A stretch of DNA of 64,000 bases from Candidatus Tisiphia endosymbiont of Dascillus cervinus (GCF_964026405.1 NZ_OZ032146.1:372001-436000); one strand, 5' to 3'; counted from the stretch's first letter, positions 1 to 9,352 are shown. Numbers and translations are program-made. The notes: a model not told the origin generated them from the letters alone.

Positions 1-1479
1 CTCTCTATTTCAGGTGGTGGAATTAAGGGGATTGCTGAGTTGGTTGTACTTGCAGCGATTGAGGAAATGACAGGCAAGTCTATATCTGAATTATTTAGTG
101 TTATTACTGGCACTAGTGTTGGGGGATTAATTGCAACTTTATTGACCATCCCTAAAGAAAAGGGATCAACAGAACCACTTTTTTCAGCAAAACAAGCTTT
201 AGAGCTATTTGAAAATACTGCTGCTGATATTTTCCCACAAAAGTGGTATTTTAATGGTCCAATCGGTAACATATTCAGCCATAAATATAGTCAAAAACCT
301 CTTAAAGCAATGTTAGAAAAATATTTGGGTAATAGTACATTAGATGAGGCTATAACTCGTGTTATTATACCTGTTTTTGACGTAAGTGGCAAAAATGATC
401 CTAATAAAGTCTTTGATAGTCATACCCATAACGACGTACTAAAAAAAGAGGTAGTTCTTGCTACTACGGCAGCTCCTACTTATTTTAAAGTTGTTGTTAA
501 TAAAGAGGGTGTAGGTGGTTTTGGCTATGATGCTGGAGTACCTTATGCTCTTGTCGATGGAGGCTTAAGTGCTAATATTCCAGCAGGATCAGCTATAGGA
601 GTGCTGAAAGAAGGGATGACTCTTGAAGAACAAGTAGAAATGTTAAAACATACGATGCTTTGTTCTATCAATTTTGAACAAACTCATAAAGAAACGGCGA
701 TACCATCAAAAAAATTGGATGGTTCGATAGGTTGGGTAACTAAAGGAAACATAATAAACAAAATTATGAAAGCTACCGAACATAGTGCTATAACTGAAGT
801 TAAAAAAGATTTACCAGAAGCTGGTCAATTTACAGAGATATCAATTCCTATACCAAAAGAATGTAAAAAATTGGATAATGTTAAGCCGGATAATATAGCT
901 AAATTAAAAGAAATTGGTAGGCAATATGTAGAAAATAACAAAGAATTACTTGAGAATCTTTGTAAAACATTGGTTGAGAGTGTAAATAGAGAAGAGAGTT
1001 TAAAAGCAGCAAACATTGACGAATCTAATGTTTCTAGTGCGTTAGTAGCGAGTGATAATACTAATGAAGAGCAAGATAATAATGCTTCCAGTACTGCTAG
1101 TAATCGTGTAATATCGAATGAATGTGATAAACAACAATTATTGATTAAAGATTTAGATGATAGTCAATATGAAACTTTACAAAAAGGCTTGAGTACTTTA
1201 ACTCCTAGGGAATCTCAGCTTCTAGAAATGTTCTTACAAGTATTAGATAATACACAAATTGAAGCTTTATCCGGTCGGATTAGCTCAATCATCAACGGTA
1301 ATCATATGGATGAAATACCTGAGTTAACTAATTCTCAAAATATGCTTCTTAACTCTTTTAGTAAGATGTTTATACCTGATAATGATTATAATACTTGTGG
1401 TCAAGAAGCTTTAGCTCAAGAAGTACCGTGTGATGGAAGAGGCTCAGATTTTTCACACGCTCCTCCTGAAGTGTATTAA
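1..1479 (+). CDS. Patatin-like phospholipase (5' end outside window)
   Basis: Lipid acyl hydrolase of the patatin family, which uses a Ser-Asp dyad. The frame is open from base 1 and the first residues read LSISGGGIKGIAEL, the glycine-rich oxyanion loop of patatins, so the start lies upstream and the TTG at 40 is not the true start. The nucleophile elbow GTSVGG follows (Ser codon at about 115), and the catalytic Asp lies in VDGGLSANIP (about 555). The last 200 or so residues are polar, Asn/Ser/Glu-rich and match no domain I know. Rickettsial patatins (Pat1/Pat2) are known secreted phospholipases A2. Secretion is an inference here because the N-terminus is missing. It stands alone, followed by a decayed palindrome and coxC. 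Confidence 0.85.
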   Translation, partial: LSISGGGIKGIAELVVLAAIEEMTGKSISELFSVITGTSVGGLIATLLTIPKEKGSTEPLFSAKQALELFENTAADIFPQKWYFNGPIGNIFSHKYSQKPLKAMLEKYLGNSTLDEAITRVIIPVFDVSGKNDPNKVFDSHTHNDVLKKEVVLATTAAPTYFKVVVNKEGVGGFGYDAGVPYALVDGGLSANIPAGSAIGVLKEGMTLEEQVEMLKHTMLCSINFEQTHKETAIPSKKLDGSIGWVTKGNIINKIMKATEHSAITEVKKDLPEAGQFTEISIPIPKECKKLDNVKPDNIAKLKEIGRQYVENNKELLENLCKTLVESVNREESLKAANIDESNVSSALVASDNTNEEQDNNASSTASNRVISNECDKQQLLIKDLDDSQYETLQKGLSTLTPRESQLLEMFLQVLDNTQIEALSGRISSIINGNHMDEIPELTNSQNMLLNSFSKMFIPDNDYNTCGQEALAQEVPCDGRGSDFSHAPPEVY

Positions 1480-1493
1480 TTGTAATTACCCCA

Positions 1494-1526
1494 TTCGGGA
1501 ATTAACTAATTCTTATCCCGAATTCG
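1494..1526. repeat. Decayed copy of the GGGATAAGAATT palindrome
   Basis: ATTCGGGA at 1494 pairs with TCCCGAAT at about 1517-1524, but the left arm lacks the ATAAG bases found in the intact copies at 40391 and 61281. It sits about 15 bases after the patatin stop codon and could act as a transcript-end hairpin. Confidence 0.5.
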
Positions 1527-1603
1527 CGTCTGTTGAGTATATTCTTGATATTTACAGAAGATAGCATAAAATAACCAAGCAGTGAATTGCTTATGAGTTT
1601 GTT

Positions 1604-2458
1604 ATGTTACATATATCTATTAAAAACAATAATGTTGTTTCTTTAGAAGAAAAACAACATCTATTTCATCTCGTTGATCCGAGTCCTTGGCCAATCCTGA
1701 CTTCATTTGCCTTATTGCTTTTAGCTAGCGGTAGCATAATGTTTATGCATGCATATAGATTTGGTGAATATGTTTTTGGAGCTGGTATTCTTTCAGTGAT
1801 TTTTTGTTTATATTCATGGTGGAGTGATGTAATTAAAGAGGGATTAATTGGAAAACATCATACGCAGCCAGTAAGAATCGGCTTAAGGATAGGTATGGCA
1901 CTATTTATTTTGTCAGAAATAATGTTTTTTGCTGTATTTTTTGGGTCATTTTTTAAAGCAAACCTTTTCCCTGTAGGAGTGCTAGATGGTATATGGGTGG
2001 TAAAACCTGGTGTATGGCCTCCTGCTGGTATTCAAACATTTGATCCTTTTGACATTCCTTTTATTAACACATTGATTCTTTTGTTGTCCGGTACAACAGT
2101 AACTTGGGCACATTATGCTCTTGAGGAAAATAACCAAAAGGATTGTATGACTGCTCTTAGCTTTACCATAATACTTGGTGTATTTTTTAGTTTAATGCAA
2201 GCTTATGAATATCATCATGCAGCTTTTGGTTTTAAAGATGGAATCTATCCTTCTAATTTTTACTTAGCAACAGGTTTTCACGGAGTTCACGTAATAATTG
2301 GCACTATATTTCTAAGTGTTTGTTATTATAGAGTGCGGCGAGGTGACTTTGTGAAAGGTAATGGTCATTTGGGTTTTGAATTTGCAGCTTGGTACTGGCA
2401 TTTTGTCGATGTAGTATGGTTGTTTTTGTTCACTTTTGTATATGTTCTTGGAAGATAG
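1604..2458 (+). CDS. coxC: Cytochrome c oxidase subunit III
   Basis: Membrane subunit of the aa3-type terminal oxidase, which passes electrons from cytochrome c to oxygen. The 284 residues are of normal length. A polar N-terminus with the HxLVDPSPWP motif is followed by seven predicted membrane helices. Family signatures are visible: LSEIMFFAVFFGSFF in helix 3, TWAHYAL, the QAYEYHHAAF segment, the ATGFHGVHVIIGT helix and the closing FAAWYWHFVDVVWLFLF helix. It starts at ATG 1604. It is a single gene here. SURF1, another oxidase gene, lies 500 bases downstream on the other strand, and ctaG is at 37.3 kb. Confidence 0.97.
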   Translation: MLHISIKNNNVVSLEEKQHLFHLVDPSPWPILTSFALLLLASGSIMFMHAYRFGEYVFGAGILSVIFCLYSWWSDVIKEGLIGKHHTQPVRIGLRIGMALFILSEIMFFAVFFGSFFKANLFPVGVLDGIWVVKPGVWPPAGIQTFDPFDIPFINTLILLLSGTTVTWAHYALEENNQKDCMTALSFTIILGVFFSLMQAYEYHHAAFGFKDGIYPSNFYLATGFHGVHVIIGTIFLSVCYYRVRRGDFVKGNGHLGFEFAAWYWHFVDVVWLFLFTFVYVLGR

Positions 2459-2479
2459 ACTGTTAAAATATAGATATGT

Positions 2480-2947
2480 TTATATTATTTTCCGTACCTG
2501 ATTTAATACGTCTTCAGCATGTCCAGCCACTTGTACTTTTGACCAAATGTAAACTATCTTGCCTTTTTTGTCTATTAAGAAAGTAGCTCTATCAACTCCC
2601 ATATATTTTTTACCAAACATTGATTTTTCTACCCAAACTCCATATTTTTCACAAGTATCGGAATTAGAATCTGATGCAAGATCAAAATCCAAACAATATT
2701 TTTTCTTGAATTTATCGTGAGAATTTAAGTCGTCCTTTGATACACCAATAATGACAGCATTCATTTTTTCAAATTCTAGTTTTAATTTATTAAAGTCACC
2801 GGCTTCGATAGTACAACCTGGTGTATCATCTTTAGGATAAAAATATAATACAACAACCTTTCCTGCTAAATCTGACAAATTAACTGTACTATTATTATCT
2901 ATTGGCATAGTAAAATTTGGTGCAATATCACCTATTTTTAATGTCAT
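2480..2947 (-). CDS. bcp: Thioredoxin-dependent peroxiredoxin (Bcp/PrxQ)
   Basis: Thiol peroxidase that reduces H2O2 and organic hydroperoxides in the cytoplasm. The 155 residues carry the peroxidatic motif YPKDDTPGCTIEA with Cys45. The E. coli enzyme has a resolving Cys five residues later; this protein has Gly there, so it must use another Cys (there are two near residues 84 and 97) or work as a 1-Cys enzyme. It is the last gene of a minus-strand run (GS-like, SURF1, bcp), 16 bases after SURF1. The thioredoxin gene at 17.1 kb could be its reductant. Confidence 0.95.
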   Translation of the reverse strand: MTLKIGDIAPNFTMPIDNNSTVNLSDLAGKVVVLYFYPKDDTPGCTIEAGDFNKLKLEFEKMNAVIIGVSKDDLNSHDKFKKKYCLDFDLASDSNSDTCEKYGVWVEKSMFGKKYMGVDRATFLIDKKGKIVYIWSKVQVAGHAEDVLNQVRKII

Positions 2948-2963
2948 AACTACTCCTTTATAT

Positions 2964-3695
2964 TTATTTTATTTCTTTTTTAGACAAATTATAAATTACA
3001 AAAATTACTGCTAACGAGATCGCTAATGCAAACCAAGTTATGGCATATTCTAAATGATCATTTCTGACATTCAGCAAATTTTCAATCGACAAACTTTTAA
3101 GAATATCAGATCGATTGTTATTACCCTCCATAACTAAATAAAAATCTTCTAATTTTAAGCCAAGAACATTAGAGGCTTGAGTTAAATCCAAGGTAAACCA
3201 AACATTATTTTTAACATCATTATCCAGTACAAACAGCTTTGTTTTTTCACCGGGAAGAATTACACCTGTGACTTCCATAGAGTTATCTATTATATTATCA
3301 ATATTTTTTTTATGCCTCCCAGCAAACCACCCTAGTACAACCAAGATTATCTTGTTATCATCAGTTTGAAATGGGGTAACTAAATAATAACCATCTTTTT
3401 CAGTGGACATTGATCTGCGCCCATAAAGATGTAAATTCTTACCCACTAGAAAATAGCCGTTCGCCCTTATTTTAGCATATAATTTATTTCCACTAAGTGT
3501 TTTTATATTAATTGACGGATTATTAAGATTATTTTTCATTGAACTTAAAAACAGTTCTTTTTCCTGTAATCTAGCAATTTGCCAAAACCCAAGTGATAAG
3601 AGAATTACAAATGCTAATATAGTAAGTAATAAAGGTAATAATTGAACTTGGCACTTACCGATTTTTAAAGTATTTTTTTTTAAAGTTTGTAACAC
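2964..3695 (-). CDS. SURF1 family cytochrome oxidase assembly protein
   Basis: Inner-membrane protein that helps insert haem a into cytochrome oxidase subunit I. The 243 residues have the expected two-helix layout: an N-terminal membrane segment (about 18-40) ending in the family motif GFWQIARLQEKE, a periplasmic domain with GYFLVGKNLHLYGR and VVLGWFAG, and a C-terminal helix starting EYAITWFALAISL. The start codon overlaps the stop of the upstream gene by one base, which suggests translational coupling. Confidence 0.93.
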   Translation of the reverse strand: MLQTLKKNTLKIGKCQVQLLPLLLTILAFVILLSLGFWQIARLQEKELFLSSMKNNLNNPSINIKTLSGNKLYAKIRANGYFLVGKNLHLYGRRSMSTEKDGYYLVTPFQTDDNKIILVVLGWFAGRHKKNIDNIIDNSMEVTGVILPGEKTKLFVLDNDVKNNVWFTLDLTQASNVLGLKLEDFYLVMEGNNNRSDILKSLSIENLLNVRNDHLEYAITWFALAISLAVIFVIYNLSKKEIK

Positions 3696-4567
3696 TATAA
3701 TTTCTTCATTATTTCTAGTAGTGATTCTAGAGTAGCTAGTTCTCTTTGTCTATTGAGTAATATAAAAAACTCCAAATTAAATAGCTCTAATGCTTCTGTT
3801 AATGATTTGGGGAATGACACTAAATTATATTGTTGATCAAAAGCATTGCCATATATTTTGTTGATATTATTTATTTTATCAGGAAATTTTAGACCTAGAA
3901 ATATAGAGTTTAAAATAGTAAAAATTGCCAAATAAGGATCAGTGAGTGGATTTGCTATTCTATGTTCTAGTCTTTTAGGAGAGAGGTCAGGGATGCGCAG
4001 TGCAACAGTTCTATTATTATTACCAAAAGATACATTAGTTGGTGCCATAAAATTCTTATCCAAACGAAGATAATCATCTTCATTTGGCATGAATATCAAG
4101 AAAGTGTCAAGCATATAATGACAGATACTTTGAGCCATTAGATCAATATTAAGTATACAATTCTCCAAATCATTTGGGAATATAAAATTTACATGAAAAT
4201 GCATACTACTACCATAATCGCTTGCAAATGGTTTGGCAGAAAAATTTACATTACCCCGTAATTTTTCTGCAATAATTTGTATTTTAGACTTAGTGCTACT
4301 AATTTTTTCTATATACTCAATTATGTTAGTGGAAGGCGGCAAATCTACCTCAAATTGATTAGCTCCTTTTTCTTTCTTAACTGCTATTCCAAGTAGAGTC
4401 TGAAATTCGAGTGGATCAATATTTTTGCTTAAATAAAATTCTATTTCCACTCCGATGCAAGCTATTAGCGAGTAGTCTGTTCGAAATTTCTTAATGATTT
4501 TTTGTAAAGCATTGTTCTTTTGCAAATGATCTGATAGTGTATGGATAAATTGCTGTAGGGTGGTCAT
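3695..4567 (-). CDS. Glutamine synthetase-like catalytic domain protein
   Basis: About 290 residues resembling the C-terminal catalytic domain of glutamine synthetases or gamma-glutamyl ligases. Recognisable blocks are GVEIEFYL, SDYGSSMHFHVN, APTNVSFGNNNRTVALRIPD and RLEHRIANPLTDPYLA, corresponding to metal-, ATP- and glutamate-binding segments. The normal N-terminal beta-grasp domain is missing and full GS is about 450 residues, so it is unlikely to be the standard biosynthetic enzyme; the substrate is unknown. I chose the internal ATG at 4567 (MTTLQQF) because the longer reading upstream would run into the divergent pgeF coding sequence. It lies directly upstream of SURF1. Confidence 0.7.
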   Translation of the reverse strand: MTTLQQFIHTLSDHLQKNNALQKIIKKFRTDYSLIACIGVEIEFYLSKNIDPLEFQTLLGIAVKKEKGANQFEVDLPPSTNIIEYIEKISSTKSKIQIIAEKLRGNVNFSAKPFASDYGSSMHFHVNFIFPNDLENCILNIDLMAQSICHYMLDTFLIFMPNEDDYLRLDKNFMAPTNVSFGNNNRTVALRIPDLSPKRLEHRIANPLTDPYLAIFTILNSIFLGLKFPDKINNINKIYGNAFDQQYNLVSFPKSLTEALELFNLEFFILLNRQRELATLESLLEIMKKL

Positions 4568-5302
4568 GTGGATGAGTTTATAAAGAATAAAGTTTATTAT
4601 AAAATTTTTGATGGAAGCTTCAAGCAATCTAGTCATATTTATAGTAAAAAAAATAAGTTGGGTGATTCTAGGATCTTAGAAAGTGTCGAGAATAATCGGC
4701 TAACAGTAGTTAAGCATTATGATGCCAAGAACATTGTTATCCTACAGCAAGTTCATGGTAACAAAGTTATTGATGCTGATAGTGATATTGAGACTGATCC
4801 CGAAGCTGATGGGGCAGTTACTACCAAAAAAAATCTAGTGCTAACAGTACAAACTGCTGATTGCGTTCCTATTCTACTTAGTAGCGAAGATGGTAAGGTT
4901 ATAGGGGCAGCTCATTGTGGTTGGCGTGGAGCTAAAGCTGGTATCACTAATAATTTGGTAAAACTAATGCATGAGAAAGGAGCAAAAAATATTAGAGCTA
5001 TTATTTGCCCTAGTATTCAACAATATTCTTATGAGGTAGACCAAGAATTTTACGATAATTTTATAAAGCAACGGGCTAAGAACTCAAAGTTTTTTAGTAG
5101 CTCTTTGAGAACAAAGCATTATATGTTTGATTTACCAGCTTATGTAGAACTTCAACTGCAAGAAGCTGGTATTAAAGATATAACAAGGATGCTAGAAGAT
5201 ACATATACTACCCCTGAGAAATATCCAAGTTATCGACGTTCCTGTCATACTGGAGAATTATATAACCGTACCATATTATCCACCATTGTAATTAAAGGAT
5301 AA
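4568..5302 (+). CDS. pgeF: Peptidoglycan editing factor family protein (YfiH/laccase domain)
   Basis: 244-residue member of the YfiH/DUF152 family. Characterised members are zinc-dependent purine nucleoside enzymes and, in E. coli, remove wrongly incorporated L-Ser from cell-wall precursors. The metal-binding residues are in place: His in QQVHGNKV, Cys in QTADCVPILL and His in GAAHCGWRGAKAGI, followed by SYEVD and the C-terminal SYRRSCHTG. The GTG start at 4568 abuts the start of the divergent GS-like gene at 4567 with no spacing, so each gene's leader lies inside the other's coding sequence. Confidence 0.88.
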   Translation: MDEFIKNKVYYKIFDGSFKQSSHIYSKKNKLGDSRILESVENNRLTVVKHYDAKNIVILQQVHGNKVIDADSDIETDPEADGAVTTKKNLVLTVQTADCVPILLSSEDGKVIGAAHCGWRGAKAGITNNLVKLMHEKGAKNIRAIICPSIQQYSYEVDQEFYDNFIKQRAKNSKFFSSSLRTKHYMFDLPAYVELQLQEAGIKDITRMLEDTYTTPEKYPSYRRSCHTGELYNRTILSTIVIKG

Positions 5303-5340
5303 ATAACGCTAGATGAAAATCAACTACATGGGAAACATAT

Positions 5341-5369
5341 TTGTATTTATTTGTTAGATAGTATATAAT
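5341..5369 (+). promoter_or_regulatory. Possible dnaN promoter
   Basis: TTGTAT (5341-5346), 17 bases, then a perfect TATAAT (5364-5369), about 60 bases before the dnaN start. The -35 matches only three of six positions strongly, so this is tentative. Confidence 0.4.
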
Positions 5370-5429
5370 ATGTATACTTCTCCTACTTCAAGAGTAAGTT
5401 TGCACTGAGGTTAATTATGGATAAATACT

Positions 5430-6593
5430 ATGAATAATAATAACTTAAAAACAATAGTTGAAACAAAAACATTAACTCATGCTTTGGCTTTTGCCAATTC
5501 TGTGGTAGAAAAACGTAACGTAATTGCTGAGCTTAGTCATGTTAAATTATCATCTAAGGATGGTAAGCTAGAGCTAATAACTACTAACATGGAAATATAT
5601 TTAAGCCAAAAAGTAGCAGCTCAAGTAATAAGTGAAGGCGAAATAATGGTATCTACTAAAACATTAAATGACATAATAAGAAAGATATCTGATAATGATG
5701 TAACACTTAGTGTCTCAAATGAAACAGATCAACTTGAAATTCTAGGAAAGAATTGTGCTTTTAACCTACTAACCCTACATGCTAACCAGTTCCCTGCGTT
5801 AGATGATATTAATGTTGAAGCTACTTTAAAAATATCTTGTAGTGATTTTGTTAAAATGATCGACGGTACTTTGTTTTCGGTATCCGTTGATGAAACTCGT
5901 TATAATCTTAATGGTGTTTATTTCTACGTAAAAGATGAAGAATGTTGTATGGCTAGCACCGATGGGCATAGATTATCAGTGTCAGTAGTAAAAATAGCCA
6001 ATAATGCTAGCGAATTTGGAGTTATTTTACCTAAAAAGACTCTCGAGGAAATTGTTAAGATATTGAAAGACCCTAAGAATATTCAACTGGAGGCTGAAAT
6101 TTTTCTAAGTGTTAATAGGATTAAATTTGTTTGTAATGATATTATAATGGTATCAAAACTAATTGATGGAACTTTTCCGGATTATCAAGCTTTTATCCCA
6201 GTAGAGAACAACTATAAACTTACTATTAATACCAAGTTGCTAGCTGATGCTATAGATAGAGTAGCGACAATAACTATAGACAAATTTCAAGCAATAAAAT
6301 TGATTTTATCAAAAGACTTGCTTGAAATTACCGCTTCTGGAGAAGCAAGAGGCGTGGCTAAAGAATGCATACCATGTTCTCTAGATGAAAGTAATTTATG
6401 CATTTTTGATCATGAAGATACTCTGTCTATAGGTTTTAATCCTAAATATCTTACTGATGCACTAAGTGCTGTGTTAAGTGCTACTAAAGCAAACCAAGTT
6501 GAGCTATACTTTTTAAATGCATCATCACCAATGTTATTGAAAACCCTTCAGAATCCTAAAGATGTTTTTGTGATTATGCCAGTTAAGGTTTAA
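5430..6593 (+). CDS. dnaN: DNA polymerase III beta sliding clamp
   Basis: Ring-shaped processivity clamp of the replicase. The 387 residues are close to the usual 366-380 and fold as three repeated domains. Recognisable stretches include [16 protein letters not shown] at the N-terminus, LPALDD-like [15 protein letters not shown] in domain 2, [23 protein letters not shown], and the C-terminal [21 protein letters not shown], which matches the family ending PV(R/K)(L/V). It is a single-gene unit, not next to dnaA, as is common in Rickettsiales. Confidence 0.97.
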   Translation: MNNNNLKTIVETKTLTHALAFANSVVEKRNVIAELSHVKLSSKDGKLELITTNMEIYLSQKVAAQVISEGEIMVSTKTLNDIIRKISDNDVTLSVSNETDQLEILGKNCAFNLLTLHANQFPALDDINVEATLKISCSDFVKMIDGTLFSVSVDETRYNLNGVYFYVKDEECCMASTDGHRLSVSVVKIANNASEFGVILPKKTLEEIVKILKDPKNIQLEAEIFLSVNRIKFVCNDIIMVSKLIDGTFPDYQAFIPVENNYKLTINTKLLADAIDRVATITIDKFQAIKLILSKDLLEITASGEARGVAKECIPCSLDESNLCIFDHEDTLSIGFNPKYLTDALSAVLSATKANQVELYFLNASSPMLLKTLQNPKDVFVIMPVKV

Positions 6594-6875
6594 TATTCAC
6601 CTTAATTCAATGTATATACTGCTCGTAAATGAAGAGTTGGTAGACGAGGGTCAACTTCAAGAAGAGCTAGGAGTGTCAAAGTCGAGCAGCGGAGCGTACA
6701 TTAGTACGTGAGCAGCTTCGATCTTTAGACACGACGACGCCAATTCTTGAAGTTCACCGAGTATACTCGATAAAAATCAAGAAGAAATGAAGTTTTTATA
6801 GTAAAAATACTTGCTTTTTAACGTTTTTTTTATTAGTCTGTGCAATCTTCATAGAGTCTAAAATAACCTGACCTT
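6594..6875. other. Intergenic region between dnaN and tRNA-Leu
   Basis: Contains one family-B palindromic repeat (6653-6754) and an AT-rich stretch with a long T-run before the tRNA. No open frame has coding character. Confidence 0.6.
6653..6754. repeat. Palindromic repeat, family B, copy 1
   Basis: Arms AACTTCAAGAA (6653-6663) and TTCTTGAAGTT (6744-6754) are perfect inverted copies around a GC-richer centre that itself contains paired GCGTAC/GTACGTGAG segments. Related copies lie at 10923-11019 and, truncated, near 9353-9399. This resembles the Rickettsia palindromic element type of repeat. Confidence 0.75.
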
Positions 6876-6961
6876 GCCCGCGTGATGGAATGGTAGACAT
6901 AACGGACTTAAAATCCGTGGGGTGCAAACCCTTGCCAGTTCAAGTCTGGCCGCGGGTACCA
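6876..6961 (+). tRNA. tRNA-Leu (anticodon TAA)
   Basis: Acceptor GCCCGCG (6876-6882) pairs with CGCGGGT (6951-6957). The anticodon stem ACGGA/TCCGT encloses the loop CTTAAAA with anticodon TAA at 6909-6911. It has the long variable arm expected of leucine tRNA, a TTCAAGT T-loop, and an encoded CCA at the 3' end. Confidence 0.96.
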
Positions 6962-7004
6962 TTCATTTTTATCAAGGTCATTCTTTTTATCGAGGAAAAA
7001 GTAT

Positions 7005-7568
7005 ATGTTTATTCAAACTGAAATTACTCCTAATCCTAATGCGATAAAATTTTTCCCTAACATACCTGTTAGCCCTAATGAGCCGGTTCATTTTAGTAAT
7101 CTTGATGAGGCAAAAGGTAAAAGCAGGCTAGTAGTTCAATTATTTAGTATAAATAGCGTAAAATCTGTATTTTTTGGTAGTGATTTTATTACTATTACTA
7201 AAGAAGAAAAAAGTGATTGGCTAGTTTTAAAACCTGAAATTTTGATGATTATTATGGATCATTTTACTGCTGGTTTTACTGTTTTTGATGGGGAAAATGG
7301 TCAATCTGCCATAAATAATTCTGACAAGATGTCTGAAATCGAACAACAGATTGTAGAAATTATTGAAACACGTGTACGTCCTTCGGTTGCCATGGATGGA
7401 GGTGATATAATATATCGAGGATTTGAAAATGGAGTGGTAAAATTAGAACTTCGTGGAGCTTGCCAAGGTTGTCCTAGTTCGGCTATTACTTTAAAAAATG
7501 GTATTGAATCAATGCTTAAACATTTTATCCCCGAGGTAGAATCTGTTGAAGCTGTAGACGAGTTATAG
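7005..7568 (+). CDS. Nfu-type Fe-S cluster scaffold/carrier protein
   Basis: Delivers Fe-S clusters to target proteins. The 187 residues form two parts: an N-terminal Nfu_N domain (MFIQTEITPNPNAIKF..., about 1-90) and a C-terminal NifU-like domain (about 105-187) with RPSVAMDGGDIIY and the cluster ligand motif CQGCPSS. This architecture is that of mitochondrial NFU1 and its alphaproteobacterial relatives. A purine-rich AGGAAAAA lies just upstream of the ATG. It runs into the SDR gene 5 bases downstream, so the two are probably cotranscribed. Confidence 0.95.
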   Translation: MFIQTEITPNPNAIKFFPNIPVSPNEPVHFSNLDEAKGKSRLVVQLFSINSVKSVFFGSDFITITKEEKSDWLVLKPEILMIIMDHFTAGFTVFDGENGQSAINNSDKMSEIEQQIVEIIETRVRPSVAMDGGDIIYRGFENGVVKLELRGACQGCPSSAITLKNGIESMLKHFIPEVESVEAVDEL

Positions 7569-7573
7569 ATATT

Positions 7574-8299
7574 ATGTCAAAGTTAGCAGTAGTTACAGGG
7601 GGAACAAGGGGGATAGGCAAGGCTATTACTATAGCATTAAGGGATAGAGGCTTTACCGTTGTAGCAAATTTTTATAGTGATTACCAAGCTGCTAAAGATT
7701 TTAATGAAAATTATTCTATTAAAACTAAGCAATGGAATACAGCAAATTATGCTGAATGTTTTAGGTCAATAAAGGAACTTGAAAATGAATTTGGTCGTCC
7801 AGTAAGTGTCCTAGTGAATAATGCTGGTATTACTAGGGATGCGATGATGCATAAAATGACTGAAGAAGAGTGGCAAGAAGTGATTAACGTTAATCTTAGC
7901 TCATGCTTTAATATGTGCCGTGCAGTAATTAACCAAATGCGAAATCAAAATTACGGACGAATTATTAATATTAGTTCAATTAATGCTCAGGCAGAACAAA
8001 TAGGGCAAACTAATTATTCTGCTGCTAAAGCTGGAATTATAGGATTTACTAAGGCATTAGCTAGGGAATCAGCTTCTAAAAATATAACGGTAAATTGTAT
8101 AGCTCCTGGGTATATTAAAACATCAATGGTTGAAAAGATACCAGCTAATATACTAGAGCAAATAATAGCAGCTGTGCCAATGAAAAGGTTGGGTAGACCA
8201 GAAGAAATTGCTAGATCCGTAGAGTATCTAGCAGATGAGCAAGCTGGTTTTATCACTGGGGAAACGTTGTCAATTAATGGTGGGTATAATATGTCATGA
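7574..8299 (+). CDS. phbB: Acetoacetyl-CoA reductase-type short-chain dehydrogenase
   Basis: NADPH-dependent reductase, 241 residues, classical SDR. The cofactor motif TGGTRGIGKAI is at the N-terminus, NNAG near residue 88, the catalytic Ser in INISSINAQ, and YSAAK supplies Tyr and Lys. The PhbB-like segments TRDAMMHKMTEEEW and NAQAEQIGQTNYSAAKAGIIGFTK favour PhbB over FabG, though a FabG-like role cannot be excluded. No PHB synthase is visible in the window. It sits 5 bases after nfu and converges on znuC. Confidence 0.8.
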   Translation: MSKLAVVTGGTRGIGKAITIALRDRGFTVVANFYSDYQAAKDFNENYSIKTKQWNTANYAECFRSIKELENEFGRPVSVLVNNAGITRDAMMHKMTEEEWQEVINVNLSSCFNMCRAVINQMRNQNYGRIINISSINAQAEQIGQTNYSAAKAGIIGFTKALARESASKNITVNCIAPGYIKTSMVEKIPANILEQIIAAVPMKRLGRPEEIARSVEYLADEQAGFITGETLSINGGYNMS

Positions 8300-8358
8300 G
8301 GTATATTTCTACCAATCCTTCATTGCGGGCAATGCCCAAGTGAGTTTGCCAAAAATAT

Positions 8359-9105
8359 CTAATGTTTATGGTCATGATGATGGACATAAAAACCAATTGA
8401 TGACAAGGTGTTTAGGAAGTCTTGGTTCTGTGCTAAATCGTTAGGCTTACCACTACAACATATATGTCCATTCAAACATATAACTTGGTCAGAGTTTTTC
8501 ATCACAGTAAATAAGTCATGTGATATCATAAAAATTGTAATATTTAGACGTTTTTTTATTTGATTAATAATCCGATAAAATTCTTGCTGACTAGTAACAT
8601 CTAATGATTGAGTTGGTTCATCTAAAATAATTAGATCAGGATTGTTGAGTAAGGTAGCAGTTAGAATTAGCTTCTGAAATTGACCACCAGAAAGTTCTGA
8701 AATATCATGATGTTTATAATTATCAAAATCAATAAAATTATTCCATTCTTGCCAATCATTGCGAGTAGCATTTGAGGCTAATAAATATAAAAAATTTTCA
8801 GCTGTAATTGGTAAGTCTGAAGCAAAATCTAGTCTCTGGGGTACATAGCCAATTTTTAGATGGGGGTGAATTGTTATATTACCAGATGAGGCACTGTCTA
8901 ATCCCAAGATTAATCTAGCTATTGTTGTTTTTCCAGCACCATTTGGACCAATTAAAGTCGTAACCTCACCTTTTTTAACGGTAAAATTAATATTATTAAG
9001 GGGTAACTTTTTGCCAAATTGTTTAGATACATTACTGAATTTTATTAATGTAATATCTTCTGATATAGACACAACCACCTGATCAAAATTATTATTGTGT
9101 GCCAA
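8359..9105 (-). CDS. znuC: Zinc ABC transporter ATP-binding protein
   Basis: ATPase subunit of a high-affinity zinc importer. The 248 residues contain Walker [10 protein letters not shown] (about 52-60), the signature LSGGQFQK, Walker [13 protein letters not shown] and the switch histidine in ISHD. The His-rich tail [10 protein letters not shown] is typical of ZnuC and supports zinc. The permease and binding-protein genes are not next to it, which is common in Rickettsia. It converges on the SDR gene. Confidence 0.92.
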   Translation of the reverse strand: MAHNNNFDQVVVSISEDITLIKFSNVSKQFGKKLPLNNINFTVKKGEVTTLIGPNGAGKTTIARLILGLDSASSGNITIHPHLKIGYVPQRLDFASDLPITAENFLYLLASNATRNDWQEWNNFIDFDNYKHHDISELSGGQFQKLILTATLLNNPDLIILDEPTQSLDVTSQQEFYRIINQIKKRLNITIFMISHDLFTVMKNSDQVICLNGHICCSGKPNDLAQNQDFLNTLSSIGFYVHHHDHKH

Positions 9106-9140
9106 TTATGATAAATAGCTAACCTCAGTTTGATGTAAGC

Positions 9141-9334
9141 CATAGTACTCTACATTTCTCTATAATCGTCATCGCGAGGCATCTTTGGATGCCGTGGCGA
9201 TCCAAATAAACAACGAAGCTGTTTCTTCTAATACGCTTTGCATATCCTGGATTGCCGCGTCGCCGCTTTCAGCGACCCCTCGCAATGACGCTCGTAAGGA
9301 CTCTTAACAGTAGTGACATAAAAAATGTACTATG
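9141..9334. repeat. Palindromic repeat, family A, copy 1
   Basis: Starts CATAGTACTCTACATTT (9141-9157) and ends AAAAATGTACTATG (9321-9334), imperfect inverted ends. The centre is a GC-richer module beginning CGTCATCGCGAG and ending CTCGCAATGACG. It abuts a truncated family-B repeat (about 9353-9399), and together these fill the 347-base gap between znuC and the next gene. Confidence 0.75.
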
Positions 9335-9352
9335 GCTGCTCCGTTACTCATG

